Assembly: GCA_964431365.1 (NCBI GenBank)
Contig: CAYSJJ010000004.1
Coordinates: forward strand, 35,615 to 99,614
Direction: 5' to 3'
Source: Geomobilibacter sp964431365
GTDB lineage: Bacteria; Desulfobacterota; Desulfuromonadia; Geobacterales; DSM-12255
Length of the DNA stretch: 64,000 nt
A program made the position numbers and the translations under genes. The notes below the pieces were generated by a model. That model made no database searches. It saw only the letters and a program-made list of their open reading frames with translations, and was not told the DNA's origin. Position 1 is the first letter of the stretch, and each line of letters opens with the position of its first letter. This document shows, one piece after another, positions 40,983-50,040 of the stretch.

Positions 40983-43336
40983 TGACCGCCGAAGCGACGG
41001 TGGACGACGTGGCGCCATTGCTCTCGACGCCGAGAGTGAGCGACGTAAGCGACACGGGAGCGACCGTGAACTGGAGCACGAATGAGCCGGCCACCACGCT
41101 CCTCAAGTACGGCCTCAACAGGGACAAGGGGGGAGCCATTGGCGACGGGCGGCTGGCTCTGATGCATCTGGTGAATCTTTCCGGCCTGAAGGAGGCTGCG
41201 ACCTATTACGCCAGTGCGAGCGGAACGGACGAAGCCGGGAACAGGACCTCAGGGCCTGATTTCACGTTCACCACCAGTAGTCTCCCTCCGTATCTCACCG
41301 CGGGCTCCACGGAAGGGAGCCAGACGGGCAATTCGTCAACCGTCATCTCCGGGGTCTGCACAGACCCGTCCGGTGTTATCTCTGTGGCGATCAACGGGGC
41401 TGCAGCGGACTACCGAGCGAGCGACGGCTACTATAGCCTCACCGAGCCGTTGCAGGCAGGGATCAACATCTTTACGGTCACCGCTTTCGACTCCCTCGGC
41501 AACAGTGCAAGGGCGACCGTCACGGTTACGAGACTCTCTGCCCCCGATCTGCTGGTAACCGGGGTGAGCGGACCCGCGTCGATCAAGGGGGGTGAGTCGG
41601 TGGCGGTCACGAGCAGCGTGCAGGCGTCCCCGATCGGCGGGGCGGCCTCGGGTTTCTATATTCATCTTTTCCTCTCCGCCGATAGCTCCTGCACGAGCGG
41701 CGACACCCTCCTCGCTGCACGCTACGTCACCGGACTCGCCTCCGGGGCGATCAGCACGGCCAGCACCCAGGTCAGCGTGCCGCTCGGGCTCTCCCCGGGT
41801 AGCTACTACTTCTGCGCCATTGTCGATCCATACAACACGGTGAGCGAGTCGATCGAGGAGAACAACACCCTGACCGGAAACAGCACGATCTACGTGGGGG
41901 CGGACCTGGTGATGACCGGGGTGAGCGGCCCCGCATCAATCACGAGCGGGAGCGCGATCCTGGTGACGAGCAGCGTTCAGGCGTCCTCGACCGGCATGGC
42001 GGCCCCGGGTTTCTATGTGGACATTTTTCTCTCCACCACCAGTTCCTGCGCGACCGATTACATCTCCCTCGGCTCGCGCTACGTCTTCGGACTTGCCGCC
42101 GGGGAAACCAGCACGGCCGGCAGCCAGGTCACTGTGCCGCTCGGCCTTTCTCCGGGTAGCTACTACTTCTGCGCCAAGGCCGATCAGTATGACACCGTGA
42201 AGGAGGGGGACGAGCGGAACAATACCGTGGTGGGAAACAGCACCACCTACGCCGGGGCGGACCTGGTGATGACCGGGGTGAGCGGTCCTGCTACGATCAC
42301 GGGCGGGAGCACCATCCTGGTGATGAGCAGCGTGCAGGCATCCTCCACCGGTATGGCGGCTTCGGGTTTTTACGTGGAGCTCTTTCTCTCCGCCAACAGC
42401 TCCTGCTCGACTGGCAACATCTCACTCGGCTCGCGTTACGTCGGCGGCCTGGCTGCCGGGTCGACCAACACCGCCGGCAGCCAGGTCTTAGTACCGCTCG
42501 GCCTCCCCCCGGGGAGCTACTACTTCTGCGCCAAGGCTGATCAGTATGACACCGTGAAGGAGGGAAGCGAGGGGAACAACACCCTGGCCGGAAACAATAC
42601 CACCTGCGTTGGGGCGGACCTGGTGATGACCGGGGTGAGCGGCCCTGCATCGATCAAGAGCGGGAGCGTGATCCAGTTGACGAGCAGCGTTCAGGCGTCC
42701 CTGGCCGGCGGTGCGGCCCCGGGTTTCTACATCGACATCTTCCTTTCCGGCAGCAGTTCCTGTTCGACCGGCTATATCTCACTCGGTTCGCGCTACGTCA
42801 CCGGACTAGCCGCCGGGGCGACCAATACCGCCGGTAGCCTGGTCACCGTGCCGCTCGGACTTTCCCCGGGGATCTACTACTTCTGCGCCAAGGCCGACCA
42901 GTATGATACCGTGAAGGAGGGAATCGAGGGGAACAACACCCTGACCGGAAACAGCGCGACCTACGTAGGGGCTGACCTGTTGGTGACCGGGGTGAGCGGC
43001 CCCGCATCGATCACGGGGGGGAGCGCGATCCAGGTGACGAGCAGCGTACAGGCGTCACCGACCGCCGGGGCGGCCCCGGGCTTCTACGTGGAGCTCTTTC
43101 TCTCCGCCGACAGCTCCTGCTCGACCGGTTACATCTCCCTCGGCTCGCGCTACGTCACCGGACTGGCCGCCGGGGCGGCCAGCACGGCCGGCAGCCGGGT
43201 CACCGTGCCGCTCGGCCTCTCCCCGGGTAGCTATTACTTCTGCGCCAAAGCCGATCAGTATGACACCATGAAGGAGGAAAATGAGGGAAACAACACCCTG
43301 AGCGGGAACATGACCACCTGTACCGGGAACATGTAA
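40907..43336 (+). pseudogene. C-terminal part of the subtilase: Fn3/Ig-like domains and five CARDB-like repeats
   Basis: This open frame extends back to 40670, but only from about 40907 does it read like protein (ARVVNGDTVRAIYQDADDGS). It has no ribosome site and no own start, so it is the displaced end of the preceding gene. Order: a fibronectin-III-like domain (TPRVSDVSDTGATVNWSTNE to TFTT), a second Ig-like domain (PYLTAGSTEGSQ to TVTVTRLS), then five 119-residue repeats of CARDB/APHP type. Each repeat begins DLxxTGVSGPASI and ends with an EGNNTLTGN-like motif. Extracellular adhesion or substrate binding is the usual role of such repeats. Confidence 0.8.
41546..43330 (+). repeat. Five 357-bp tandem coding repeats
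   Basis: Unit starts at 41546, 41903, 42260, 42617 and 42974, each exactly 357 bases (119 codons) apart, with the fifth ending right at the tail of the gene. Landmarks in each unit are ACCGGGGTGAGCGG, CTCGGCTCGCGCTACGTC-like, GTGCCGCTCGG and TACTACTTCTGCGCC. No insertions or deletions separate the units. Confidence 0.93.
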
Positions 43337-43386
43337 GCCGCTCCATGGTCTTTGACCAATTTCATGTTCTCTGGCGGTTTCCTGCC

Positions 43387-43415
43387 AGAAAGCCCGCCTG
43401 AGCGGGCTTTCTTCT
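43387..43415. terminator. Terminator between the subtilase region and znuA
   Basis: AGAAAGCCCGC and GCGGGCTTTCT form an 11-bp stem with loop CTGA, followed by TCT; symmetric enough to serve both convergent genes. Confidence 0.85.
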
Positions 43416-43489
43416 GTGCAGTTGGGAGAGCAAGTGGAGAGCTGTGTGAAGTCCAGGATGACTTTGGAGTCGAAACGTTGTCGTTCTCC

Positions 43490-44446
43490 CTATCGGCACT
43501 CCTGGCCGATCCGGAGATTCTCGAGGTTCCTGCGCATCAGCGAGATGAAGGTCGCGCCCTTCTCCAGGTCCTCCTTGCTGATGTTGTGGGCACCATGGAG
43601 CTTTAGAATCCTGGCGCCGGTTTCCTTGGCGATCATCTCGGCGGTGCGCGGCGCCAGCAGCTCTTCGCTGTAGATGTACCTGAGCCCATGCTCACGCATC
43701 TGCCTGACCAGGGCGGCAAGTCTGGCCGGGCTCGGTTCGGCGTCGGGATTCACCGCCTGGGCGGATCGATAGGTCAGGCCGTAGCGCGTGGCAAGGTAGC
43801 CGAAGGCATAGTGGCCGGCGTGCAGGAATTCCCGTTTGCCGCAGTTGCTGAGCCCTGCCTTGAATGCGTCGTCGAGTTTCTGCAGTTCCGCCTTGTACGC
43901 CGTGGCCCTGGCGGCGTAGTACTCCTTGTTGGCCGGGTCTTTGGCCGCCATCGCCGCTGCAATGTTGTCCACCATGATCCCGGCATTGGCGAAGTCGAGC
44001 CAGATATGCGGATCCAGGCCGCCGGCGTGGCCATGGTCCCCGTCATGCTTCTCTCCGCTGTCGTGGCCTTCCGCCCCTTCGGTCTTCAGCAGCTTCGTCC
44101 CCTTGCTGGCATCCACCACCAGTTCAGACTCCGGGGCCACCCCCTTGAGGATCTTCAGTGCCCACGGTTCCATTCGTTCGTTGGTGAAGACGAAGAGGTC
44201 GGCCTTGCTGATTTTCACCAGGGCCTCCGGCCGCGGCTCGTAGCTATGCGCTTCTACGCCCGGCGGGAGCAGCAGGGTGACCTCGGCCTTGTCACCACCG
44301 ATGGTCCGGGCAAAGTCGTACAAAGGGAAGAGCGTGGTGACCACCGAGAGTTTCTTCCGGGCCGACGTTTTCTCCTCTTTGCCCTGACAGGCAACGAGAA
44401 GTGTCGCGCCGAACAGCAGCAGGACCAACAGGTGTATCTTTCTCAT
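43490..44446 (-). CDS. znuA: Zinc ABC transporter substrate-binding lipoprotein (ZnuA/AdcA-type)
   Basis: A 318-residue metal-binding lipoprotein; lipobox LVAC puts the lipidated cysteine at residue 20. Zinc ligands are expected in LPPGVEAHSYEPRPEAL and in LHAGHYAFGYLA. A His/Asp/Gly-rich loop (GHDSGEKHDGDHGHAGG, about 122-138) is typical of zinc carriers. C-terminal IYSEELLAPRTAEMIAKETG fits the family. No znuB or znuC gene lies next to it, so the transporter partner must be elsewhere or this is an orphan carrier. GGAGGAG precedes the ATG. Divergent from the cytochrome P460 gene. Confidence 0.88.
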   Translation of the reverse strand: MRKIHLLVLLLFGATLLVACQGKEEKTSARKKLSVVTTLFPLYDFARTIGGDKAEVTLLLPPGVEAHSYEPRPEALVKISKADLFVFTNERMEPWALKILKGVAPESELVVDASKGTKLLKTEGAEGHDSGEKHDGDHGHAGGLDPHIWLDFANAGIMVDNIAAAMAAKDPANKEYYAARATAYKAELQKLDDAFKAGLSNCGKREFLHAGHYAFGYLATRYGLTYRSAQAVNPDAEPSPARLAALVRQMREHGLRYIYSEELLAPRTAEMIAKETGARILKLHGAHNISKEDLEKGATFISLMRRNLENLRIGQECR

Positions 44447-44629
44447 GGTGACTCCTCCGGTGGGGATAGTGGACAAGGCAGGGCTCTCCGCTGCACGCAT
44501 CTTACCGAAAAAGTTCCGTATGTCATCTGGCAATTTGGGGAGCCAGGGGAGTTCTGCATGCTTTTTCGTGACAACGTCCGCAAGTTTCGCTAACGTACGG
44601 ACGCGAAAACCCGTACCGAGGAGGAACCT

Positions 44630-45097
44630 GTGAAAAGAATTCTGTGTGCATTCGGCTTGTTGGCCCTTGTGGCCTCTACTGCATGGGGGGCGGAGAAGAG
44701 CACGCTTCCCAAGGGCTACCAGAAATGGGAGAAGAGCGGCGAGAAGGTCGTGACCGACAAGAACTCCCTCTTCTACGGCATTCACTACATCTACGTGGAT
44801 GCCAAGACCATGAAGGCGTACCGGGCAGGCGGCCCCTACCCCGAGGGGAGCCGGTTCGTCGTCGAATACTTCAATATCCGGGATGAGGGGGGCAAGCCGG
44901 TCAAGGGAAAGAAGAACATGATCGTCCTGATGAAGAAGGATAAGAAACAGCAGGAGACCGGCGGCTGGCTGTATGCAGGTTTCAACGGGGACGGCACCCC
45001 GAGTAGCGTTGATCCGGTGAAGAACTGTTACGAATGCCACCTGAAGGAAGCCAAGGACCGCGGGTTCGTCATCTCCCGCCATGCCCAGTTCCGATAG
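44630..45097 (+). CDS. Cytochrome P460-family protein
   Basis: A 155-residue periplasmic c-type cytochrome. Signal peptide (MKRILCAFGLLALVASTAWG), the P460 domain, and a haem-attachment motif CYECH at residues 133-137. P460 enzymes from ammonia oxidisers act on hydroxylamine and have a Lys-haem cross-link; many homologues in anaerobes have no known substrate. GAGGA precedes the GTG start. The 183-base divergent region towards znuA contains a CGTCCG/CGGACG inverted repeat at about 44575-44612. Confidence 0.85.
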   Translation: MKRILCAFGLLALVASTAWGAEKSTLPKGYQKWEKSGEKVVTDKNSLFYGIHYIYVDAKTMKAYRAGGPYPEGSRFVVEYFNIRDEGGKPVKGKKNMIVLMKKDKKQQETGGWLYAGFNGDGTPSSVDPVKNCYECHLKEAKDRGFVISRHAQFR

Positions 45098-45143
45098 TTT
45101 CCGTCCCGAAGCGGTCCTATTCGTTTCCGAACCGGAACTGATG

Positions 45144-45182
45144 GGGTCTCATCCGAGACCATACGGCATTTTTCCGGATGCC
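45144..45182 (+). other. Two adjacent short hairpins in a gene leader
   Basis: GGTCTC-ATCC-GAGACC is followed four bases later by CGGCAT-loop-ATGCCG. Neither has a T-run. They lie in the 192-base gap ahead of the HDOD gene and could be an RNA structure in its leader or the end of the P460 transcript. Confidence 0.4.
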
Positions 45183-45289
45183 GATTCGTTAAAGTATGAT
45201 AGTCTCTTACTGCCGGTGCAGGCCTCTTCCGGGCAGCACCGGCCGCCCTTGCCACCGGCGACAAAAGCCTGTCTTCGCGAGGCTCCTGC

Positions 45290-46540
45290 ATGGCTGAAAC
45301 ACCCGCCGATACCACGCTCTTCCTGGGGCGCCAGCCGATCCTGGACAGGGACCAGTCCCTGGTCGCCTTCGAGCTGCTGTTCCGTTCCGCAGAAAGCCTG
45401 CAGCAGGCCAATGTCACCGACTACGCCCACGCCAGCGCCAGCGTCATCCACAGTGCCATATCCAATTTCGGGCTCCACGAACTGCTCGGCCGCTACAAGG
45501 GTTTTTTCAACGTCAGCCGTGAACTCCTGATGGACGATGCCCTTGAGCTTCTTCCCCGCAATCAGGTGGTCATCGAACTGCTGGAGTCCATCGAACCGGA
45601 CGAGACGGTCATCGGGCGCTGCAAGGAGCTGAAGCAGAAGGGGTTTTCGCTCGCGTTGGACGACAATCTCTTTGACCCCTCCTTTGTCCCGCTCTACGAA
45701 GTGGTGGATATTGTCAAGGTCGACCTCCTGCTGACAACCCCCGAGGCCCTGCCCGGGATGGTGGCACAGTACCGTACGTGGCCTCTCACGCTTCTGGCGG
45801 AAAAGGTGGAAAACATGGAGATGTTCCAGCTCTGTCACGGGCTCGGATTCCAACTCTTCCAGGGCTTCTACTTTGCCCGGCCGGTGGTCCTCAACAAGCG
45901 GCGAGTGGATGTTTCGGGCATCTCCCTCCTGAAGCTCATCAACCAGGTGATTGCCGAGGCCGAGATCCGCGATATCGAAGAGACCTTCCGCAAGAACCCG
46001 AGCATGGCCTACAACTTGCTTCGCCTGGTAAACTCGGTTGCCATGGGGCTCCGCGAACGGATCAAGACCCTGCGCCATGCCATCGTGGTCCTCGGGCGAC
46101 AGCAGTTGATGCGTTGGGCGCAACTGGCGCTCTATGCCGGCAAGGGGGGGGAGACGATCATGAGCCCGCTCCTGGAGGTCGCCGCCATGCGTGGCCGGCT
46201 GATGGAGCTCCTGGTCACCAAGAACGCGCAGCTCGGCATCGACCGGGAGTTTGCCGAGCGGGCCTTCATGACCGGCGTCCTCTCCCTTATCGACGTCCTG
46301 TTCGAAACCTCCATGGACGATGTCGTGCGGCAGCTCAATCTCGCTGACGACGTTCGCCAGGCCCTGCAGGGGCGTAACGGCTACCTCGGGCTTCTGCTCA
46401 TGCTGGCCGAGCGCCTCGAGGAGAACAAGTTCTCCGATGTCCTGCTGCTGCTGGATCAGCTGAAAGTCAAGGAGGACGTGCTGATGGCGGCCCAGCGGGA
46501 GGCGATCCAGTGGACCAATAACCTGGCCGAGCTCGCCTGA
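45290..46540 (+). CDS. HDOD protein with degenerate EAL domain
   Basis: A 416-residue cytoplasmic protein of the YuxH-like type. The N-terminal half (about 1-200) has an EAL fold, but the catalytic motif is replaced (VAFELLFRS) and other metal ligands are missing, so cyclic-di-GMP hydrolysis is unlikely. The C-terminal HDOD domain (about 205-400), IEETFRKNPSMAYNLLRLVN followed by TLRHAIVVLGRQQLMRWA, lacks the His-Asp pair of HD phosphohydrolases. Such proteins are signalling adaptors. A short upstream leader contains hairpins. Possibly binds cyclic dinucleotides. Confidence 0.85.
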   Translation: MAETPADTTLFLGRQPILDRDQSLVAFELLFRSAESLQQANVTDYAHASASVIHSAISNFGLHELLGRYKGFFNVSRELLMDDALELLPRNQVVIELLESIEPDETVIGRCKELKQKGFSLALDDNLFDPSFVPLYEVVDIVKVDLLLTTPEALPGMVAQYRTWPLTLLAEKVENMEMFQLCHGLGFQLFQGFYFARPVVLNKRRVDVSGISLLKLINQVIAEAEIRDIEETFRKNPSMAYNLLRLVNSVAMGLRERIKTLRHAIVVLGRQQLMRWAQLALYAGKGGETIMSPLLEVAAMRGRLMELLVTKNAQLGIDREFAERAFMTGVLSLIDVLFETSMDDVVRQLNLADDVRQALQGRNGYLGLLLMLAERLEENKFSDVLLLLDQLKVKEDVLMAAQREAIQWTNNLAELA

Positions 46541-46655
46541 AATCCCGTCTTGACACCACCTCCCCTTTTGGGGTACCTTTCTTCGTCCCACCATGTCACC
46601 CCCTTTCGTCTATGAGCGCAGCATCGTTAAAGGAATCCCGGACGGTCCCCGAGCA

Positions 46656-47414
46656 ATGAAGATCACAGCGATTATTCCTGCCCGTTTTGCTTCAACCCGA
46701 TTCGAGGGGAAGGCCCTTGCCGACATCGTGGGGAAGCCGATGGTTCAGCATGTCTACGAGCGCGCTTCCCGGGCATCCCTGGTCTCCGAGGTCATTGTGG
46801 CCACGGATGACGAGCGTATTTTCAGCGCGGTCAAGGGGTTCGGAGGGCGGGTGGTGATGACCGGCAGCGGCCATGAGACCGGCACCGACCGTCTGGCAGA
46901 GGTTGCGGCAGGGTTGGACAGCGATCTGATCGTCAATGTCCAGGGGGACGAGCCGCTCATCGAGCCGGCCATGATCGACGAGGCTATCCGGCCACTTCTG
47001 GACGACCCGGCGATCCCCATGGGGACCCTCAAGTCCCGCATCATGACCCTGCACGATTTCCTGAGCCCCAACGTGGTCAAGGTGGTTACCGATTGGGACG
47101 GCTTTGCTCTCTATTTTTCCCGGTCGCCACTCCCCAATTTTCGGGACAAGTGGAACGACCTGAAGGACGAGGCGTTCGTTTCCGGCAAACTCCTCTGCTA
47201 CAAGCATGTGGGGCTCTATGTCTACCGCCGTGAGTTCCTGCTCCAGTTCGCCCAGATGGCTCCCACCTATCTGGAACTGGCGGAGAAGCTCGAGCAGCTG
47301 AGGGTGTTGGAGAACGGTTACCGGATCAGGGTGGTGGAGACGGAGCATTCCTCCGTTGGGGTGGATACCCCAGGTGATCTGGAAAAGGTATTGGAAAAAA
47401 TTAAAAATAAGTAA
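46656..47414 (+). CDS. kdsB: CMP-KDO synthetase
   Basis: A 252-residue 3-deoxy-manno-octulosonate cytidylyltransferase; it activates KDO with CTP for attachment to lipid A. The family motifs are AIIPARFASTRFEGKALAD at the N-terminus, HETGTDRLAEV, NVQGDEPLI with the metal-binding Asp, and YKHVGLYVYRR. The start is the ATG giving MKITAIIPARF. It begins the run kdsB-pyrG-kdsA-kdsD-kdsC, in which pyrG supplies CTP to this enzyme. Confidence 0.93.
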   Translation: MKITAIIPARFASTRFEGKALADIVGKPMVQHVYERASRASLVSEVIVATDDERIFSAVKGFGGRVVMTGSGHETGTDRLAEVAAGLDSDLIVNVQGDEPLIEPAMIDEAIRPLLDDPAIPMGTLKSRIMTLHDFLSPNVVKVVTDWDGFALYFSRSPLPNFRDKWNDLKDEAFVSGKLLCYKHVGLYVYRREFLLQFAQMAPTYLELAEKLEQLRVLENGYRIRVVETEHSSVGVDTPGDLEKVLEKIKNK

Positions 47415-47426
47415 AACGTGAACAAG

Positions 47427-47496
47427 TGAAAGGTGAACTGTGTGACAGGAAAGGGGTCGGAACCGGCTCTTTTCATTTTTTGCGCTTCACCTTTCA
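47427..47496. repeat. Perfect 11-bp inverted repeat in the pyrG leader
   Basis: TGAAAGGTGAA (47427-47437) and TTCACCTTTCA (47486-47496) enclose 48 bases that hold a second, imperfect hairpin around GTCGGAACCGG. No T-run directly follows. It may be a leader structure or a remnant of a heptamer-type (GTGAAAG) repeat. Confidence 0.6.
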
Positions 47497-47514
47497 TCTT
47501 TTGGGAGAGATGTG

Positions 47515-49119
47515 ATGAAAACCAAATTTATCTTCGTGACCGGCGGCGTGGTATCCTCCATCGGCAAAGGGCTGGCAGCAGCCTCCCTTGGGGCACTTCT
47601 GGAGGCCCGGGGCCTCAGGGTGACCCTGCAGAAACTCGACCCGTACATCAACGTCGACCCGGGCACCATGTCCCCGTTCCAGCATGGCGAGGTCTTCGTC
47701 ACCGACGACGGCGCCGAGACCGACCTGGACCTGGGGCACTACGAGCGGTACACGTCGGCCAAGCTCTCCAAGAAGAGCAACTTCACCACCGGCCAGGTCT
47801 ACTTCTCGGTCATCGAGAAGGAGCGGCGCGGCGACTATCTGGGGGGGACCGTGCAGGTCATTCCCCACATCACCGACGAGATCAAGTTGAAGATCCTGGA
47901 GAACGCCAAGGGTCACGACGTGGCCATCGTCGAGGTGGGTGGCACAGTCGGCGATATCGAGTCGCTGCCGTTCCTGGAGGCGATCCGCCAGTTCAAGGCC
48001 GACCGTGGTCTGGGCAATGTCCTCTACCTCCATGTCACCCTGGTCCCGTACATCCGGACCGCCGGCGAGCTGAAGTCGAAGCCGACCCAGCATTCGGTCA
48101 AGGAGCTGCAGGAGATCGGTATCCAGCCCGACATCCTGATCTGTCGTTGCGAGCAGGACCTCCCGAAAGAGGTGAAGTCCAAGATCGCCCTCTTCTGCAA
48201 CGTGGAGGAGAAGGCGGTCATCACCTCGGCCGACGCCGACCACATCTATGCCGTGCCGCTGGCCCTCAACCGGGAGGGGCTCGACGAGCAGGTGGTGGAC
48301 AAGCTGAACATCTGGACCAAGGCCCCTGATCTGACCCCCTGGCAGGAGGTGGTGGCAACGCTCCGCAATCCGCCCAACGGCGAGGTGCGGATCGCCGTGG
48401 TCGGCAAGTACGTCAACCTGGCCGACTCCTACAAGTCCCTCAACGAGGCCCTCACCCACGGCGGCCTCGCCAACGACTGCCGGGTCCGTCTGGATTTCGT
48501 GGATGCCGAGCGGATCGAGCAGGAGGGGGTCGACGGTGTGCTGGACAACGCGGACGGGATTCTCGTTCCCGGCGGCTTCGGCGAGCGCGGGACCGAGGGG
48601 AAGATCAAGGCGATCGAGTTCGCCCGGACCCGCAAGGTCCCCTTCTTCGGCATCTGCCTCGGCATGCAGATGGCCGTGGTGGAGTTCGGCCGCAACGTCT
48701 GCAGCCTCCCCGACGCCTGGTCCAGCGAGTTCAAGGCCGACTGCGCCAACCCTCTCATTCACCTGATGCAGGAGCAGAAGGGGGTCATCCGCAAGGGGGG
48801 GACCATGCGCCTCGGCGCCTATCCCTGCACCCTGACCAAGGGGACCTTTGCCCAGAAGGCGTACGGTGCCATGGATATCCATGAACGTCATCGCCATCGC
48901 TACGAGTTCAACAACGCCTACCGCGAGGTGCTGACGAAGAACGGCCTGGTCCTCTCCGGTATTTTCAAGGACGGAGACCTGGTGGAGGTGGTGGAGATCG
49001 CCGATCACCCCTGGTTCCTCGGCTGCCAGTTCCACCCGGAGTTCAAGTCGAAGCCCCTCAATCCGCACCCGCTCTTCCGCGCCTTCATCGCGGCGGCGCT
49101 GCAGAACCGGAAGGCGTAG
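47515..49119 (+). CDS. pyrG: CTP synthase
   Basis: A 534-residue enzyme converting UTP, ATP and glutamine to CTP. The N-terminal synthetase domain opens KFIFVTGGVVSSIGKGLAAA, with DPYINVDPGTMSPFQHGEVF following. The C-terminal glutamine amidotransferase domain has PGGFGERG, the nucleophile Cys in GICLGMQ, and the His-Glu pair in CQFHPEFKS. The second start codon (ATG) fits the GGGAGAG site better than the GTG three bases before. Follows kdsB after a 100-base leader with an inverted repeat. Confidence 0.95.
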   Translation: MKTKFIFVTGGVVSSIGKGLAAASLGALLEARGLRVTLQKLDPYINVDPGTMSPFQHGEVFVTDDGAETDLDLGHYERYTSAKLSKKSNFTTGQVYFSVIEKERRGDYLGGTVQVIPHITDEIKLKILENAKGHDVAIVEVGGTVGDIESLPFLEAIRQFKADRGLGNVLYLHVTLVPYIRTAGELKSKPTQHSVKELQEIGIQPDILICRCEQDLPKEVKSKIALFCNVEEKAVITSADADHIYAVPLALNREGLDEQVVDKLNIWTKAPDLTPWQEVVATLRNPPNGEVRIAVVGKYVNLADSYKSLNEALTHGGLANDCRVRLDFVDAERIEQEGVDGVLDNADGILVPGGFGERGTEGKIKAIEFARTRKVPFFGICLGMQMAVVEFGRNVCSLPDAWSSEFKADCANPLIHLMQEQKGVIRKGGTMRLGAYPCTLTKGTFAQKAYGAMDIHERHRHRYEFNNAYREVLTKNGLVLSGIFKDGDLVEVVEIADHPWFLGCQFHPEFKSKPLNPHPLFRAFIAAALQNRKA

Positions 49120-49203
49120 GGCGCCGGATACGAAGATGTGAGACGCAAGGCGCTTGATAGGTGTCCTTCCGTCTTACACGTTGCAGGTTTTACAGGAGTC
49201 AAC

Positions 49204-50034
49204 GTGACCAACGAAATATCCATCGGCAACGTAACCATCGGCGGCAACCGCCCCCTGGTGCTCATCGCCGGGCCGTGCGTGATCGAAAATGAGGCTGCGA
49301 CCCTGCAGACCGCCGAACGGCTCAAGGCCATCGCCGGCCAGCTCGGCATGCAGCTTATCTTCAAGGCCTCCTACGACAAGGCGAACCGGACGTCGGTGAG
49401 CGCCTTCCGTGGCCCGGGCATGGCCGAGGGACTCCGGATCCTTGCCAAGGTGAAGTCGGAGCTGGAGCTGCCGGTCCTCTCCGACATACACGGCCTTGAG
49501 CAGGTTGCTCCGGCGGCCGAGGTGCTGGACGTGCTGCAGATCCCGGCGTTCCTCTGCCGCCAGACCGACCTGGTGGTCGCTGCCGGCGAGACCGGCCGGG
49601 TGGTCAACGTCAAGAAGGGGCAGTTCCTCGCCCCCTGGGATATGGAAAACGTCGTGGGTAAGCTGCGCGCCACCGGCAACGAGCGGATCACCCTGACCGA
49701 GCGCGGCGCCTCCTTCGGCTACAACAACCTGGTGGTGGACATGCGGAGCCTCCCCATCATGCGCCGTACCGGCTGCCCGGTGGTATTCGACGCGACCCAC
49801 AGCGTCCAGCTTCCGGGCGGGCAGGGGGGCTCGTCGGGGGGGCAGCGGGAGTTTGTCGAGTTCCTCGGCCGCGCCGCCGTGGCCACCGGCATCGACGGCA
49901 TCTTCATGGAGGTGCACGCCGATCCGGACAAGGCGCTCTGCGACGGTCCCAATTCGGTCCGCCTGGCCGACCTCCCCGACCTGCTCGGCCAACTGCTGGC
50001 GATCGATGCCATCGTGAAGGGACGCAAGGGGTAG
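49204..50034 (+). CDS. kdsA: KDO-8-phosphate synthase
   Basis: A 276-residue class I aldolase-like enzyme joining arabinose 5-phosphate and phosphoenolpyruvate to 3-deoxy-manno-octulosonate 8-phosphate. Motifs: LVLIAGPCVIENE (with the Cys that marks the metal-dependent type), FKASYDKANRTS, VKKGQFLAPWDMEN, FDATHSVQLPG and DGIFMEVHADPD. A GTG start behind CAGGAG was chosen; the frame extends back 22 codons without a site. Between pyrG and this gene lies a short GTGAGACG/CGTCTTACAC inverted repeat. Confidence 0.95.
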   Translation: MTNEISIGNVTIGGNRPLVLIAGPCVIENEAATLQTAERLKAIAGQLGMQLIFKASYDKANRTSVSAFRGPGMAEGLRILAKVKSELELPVLSDIHGLEQVAPAAEVLDVLQIPAFLCRQTDLVVAAGETGRVVNVKKGQFLAPWDMENVVGKLRATGNERITLTERGASFGYNNLVVDMRSLPIMRRTGCPVVFDATHSVQLPGGQGGSSGGQREFVEFLGRAAVATGIDGIFMEVHADPDKALCDGPNSVRLADLPDLLGQLLAIDAIVKGRKG

Positions 50035-50040
50035 ATAACG

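Noticed and set aside
43352..43673. Short plus-strand frames after the subtilase
   Set aside because: They lie over the terminator and antisense to znuA and lack ribosome sites.
45220..45289. Possible GEMM (cyclic-di-GMP) riboswitch ahead of the HDOD gene, because of GACAAAAGCCTG-like sequence
   Set aside because: The required GGACGCAAAGCC core and the second helix with GGTAGCGGGGTTACC are missing, and the space is too short.
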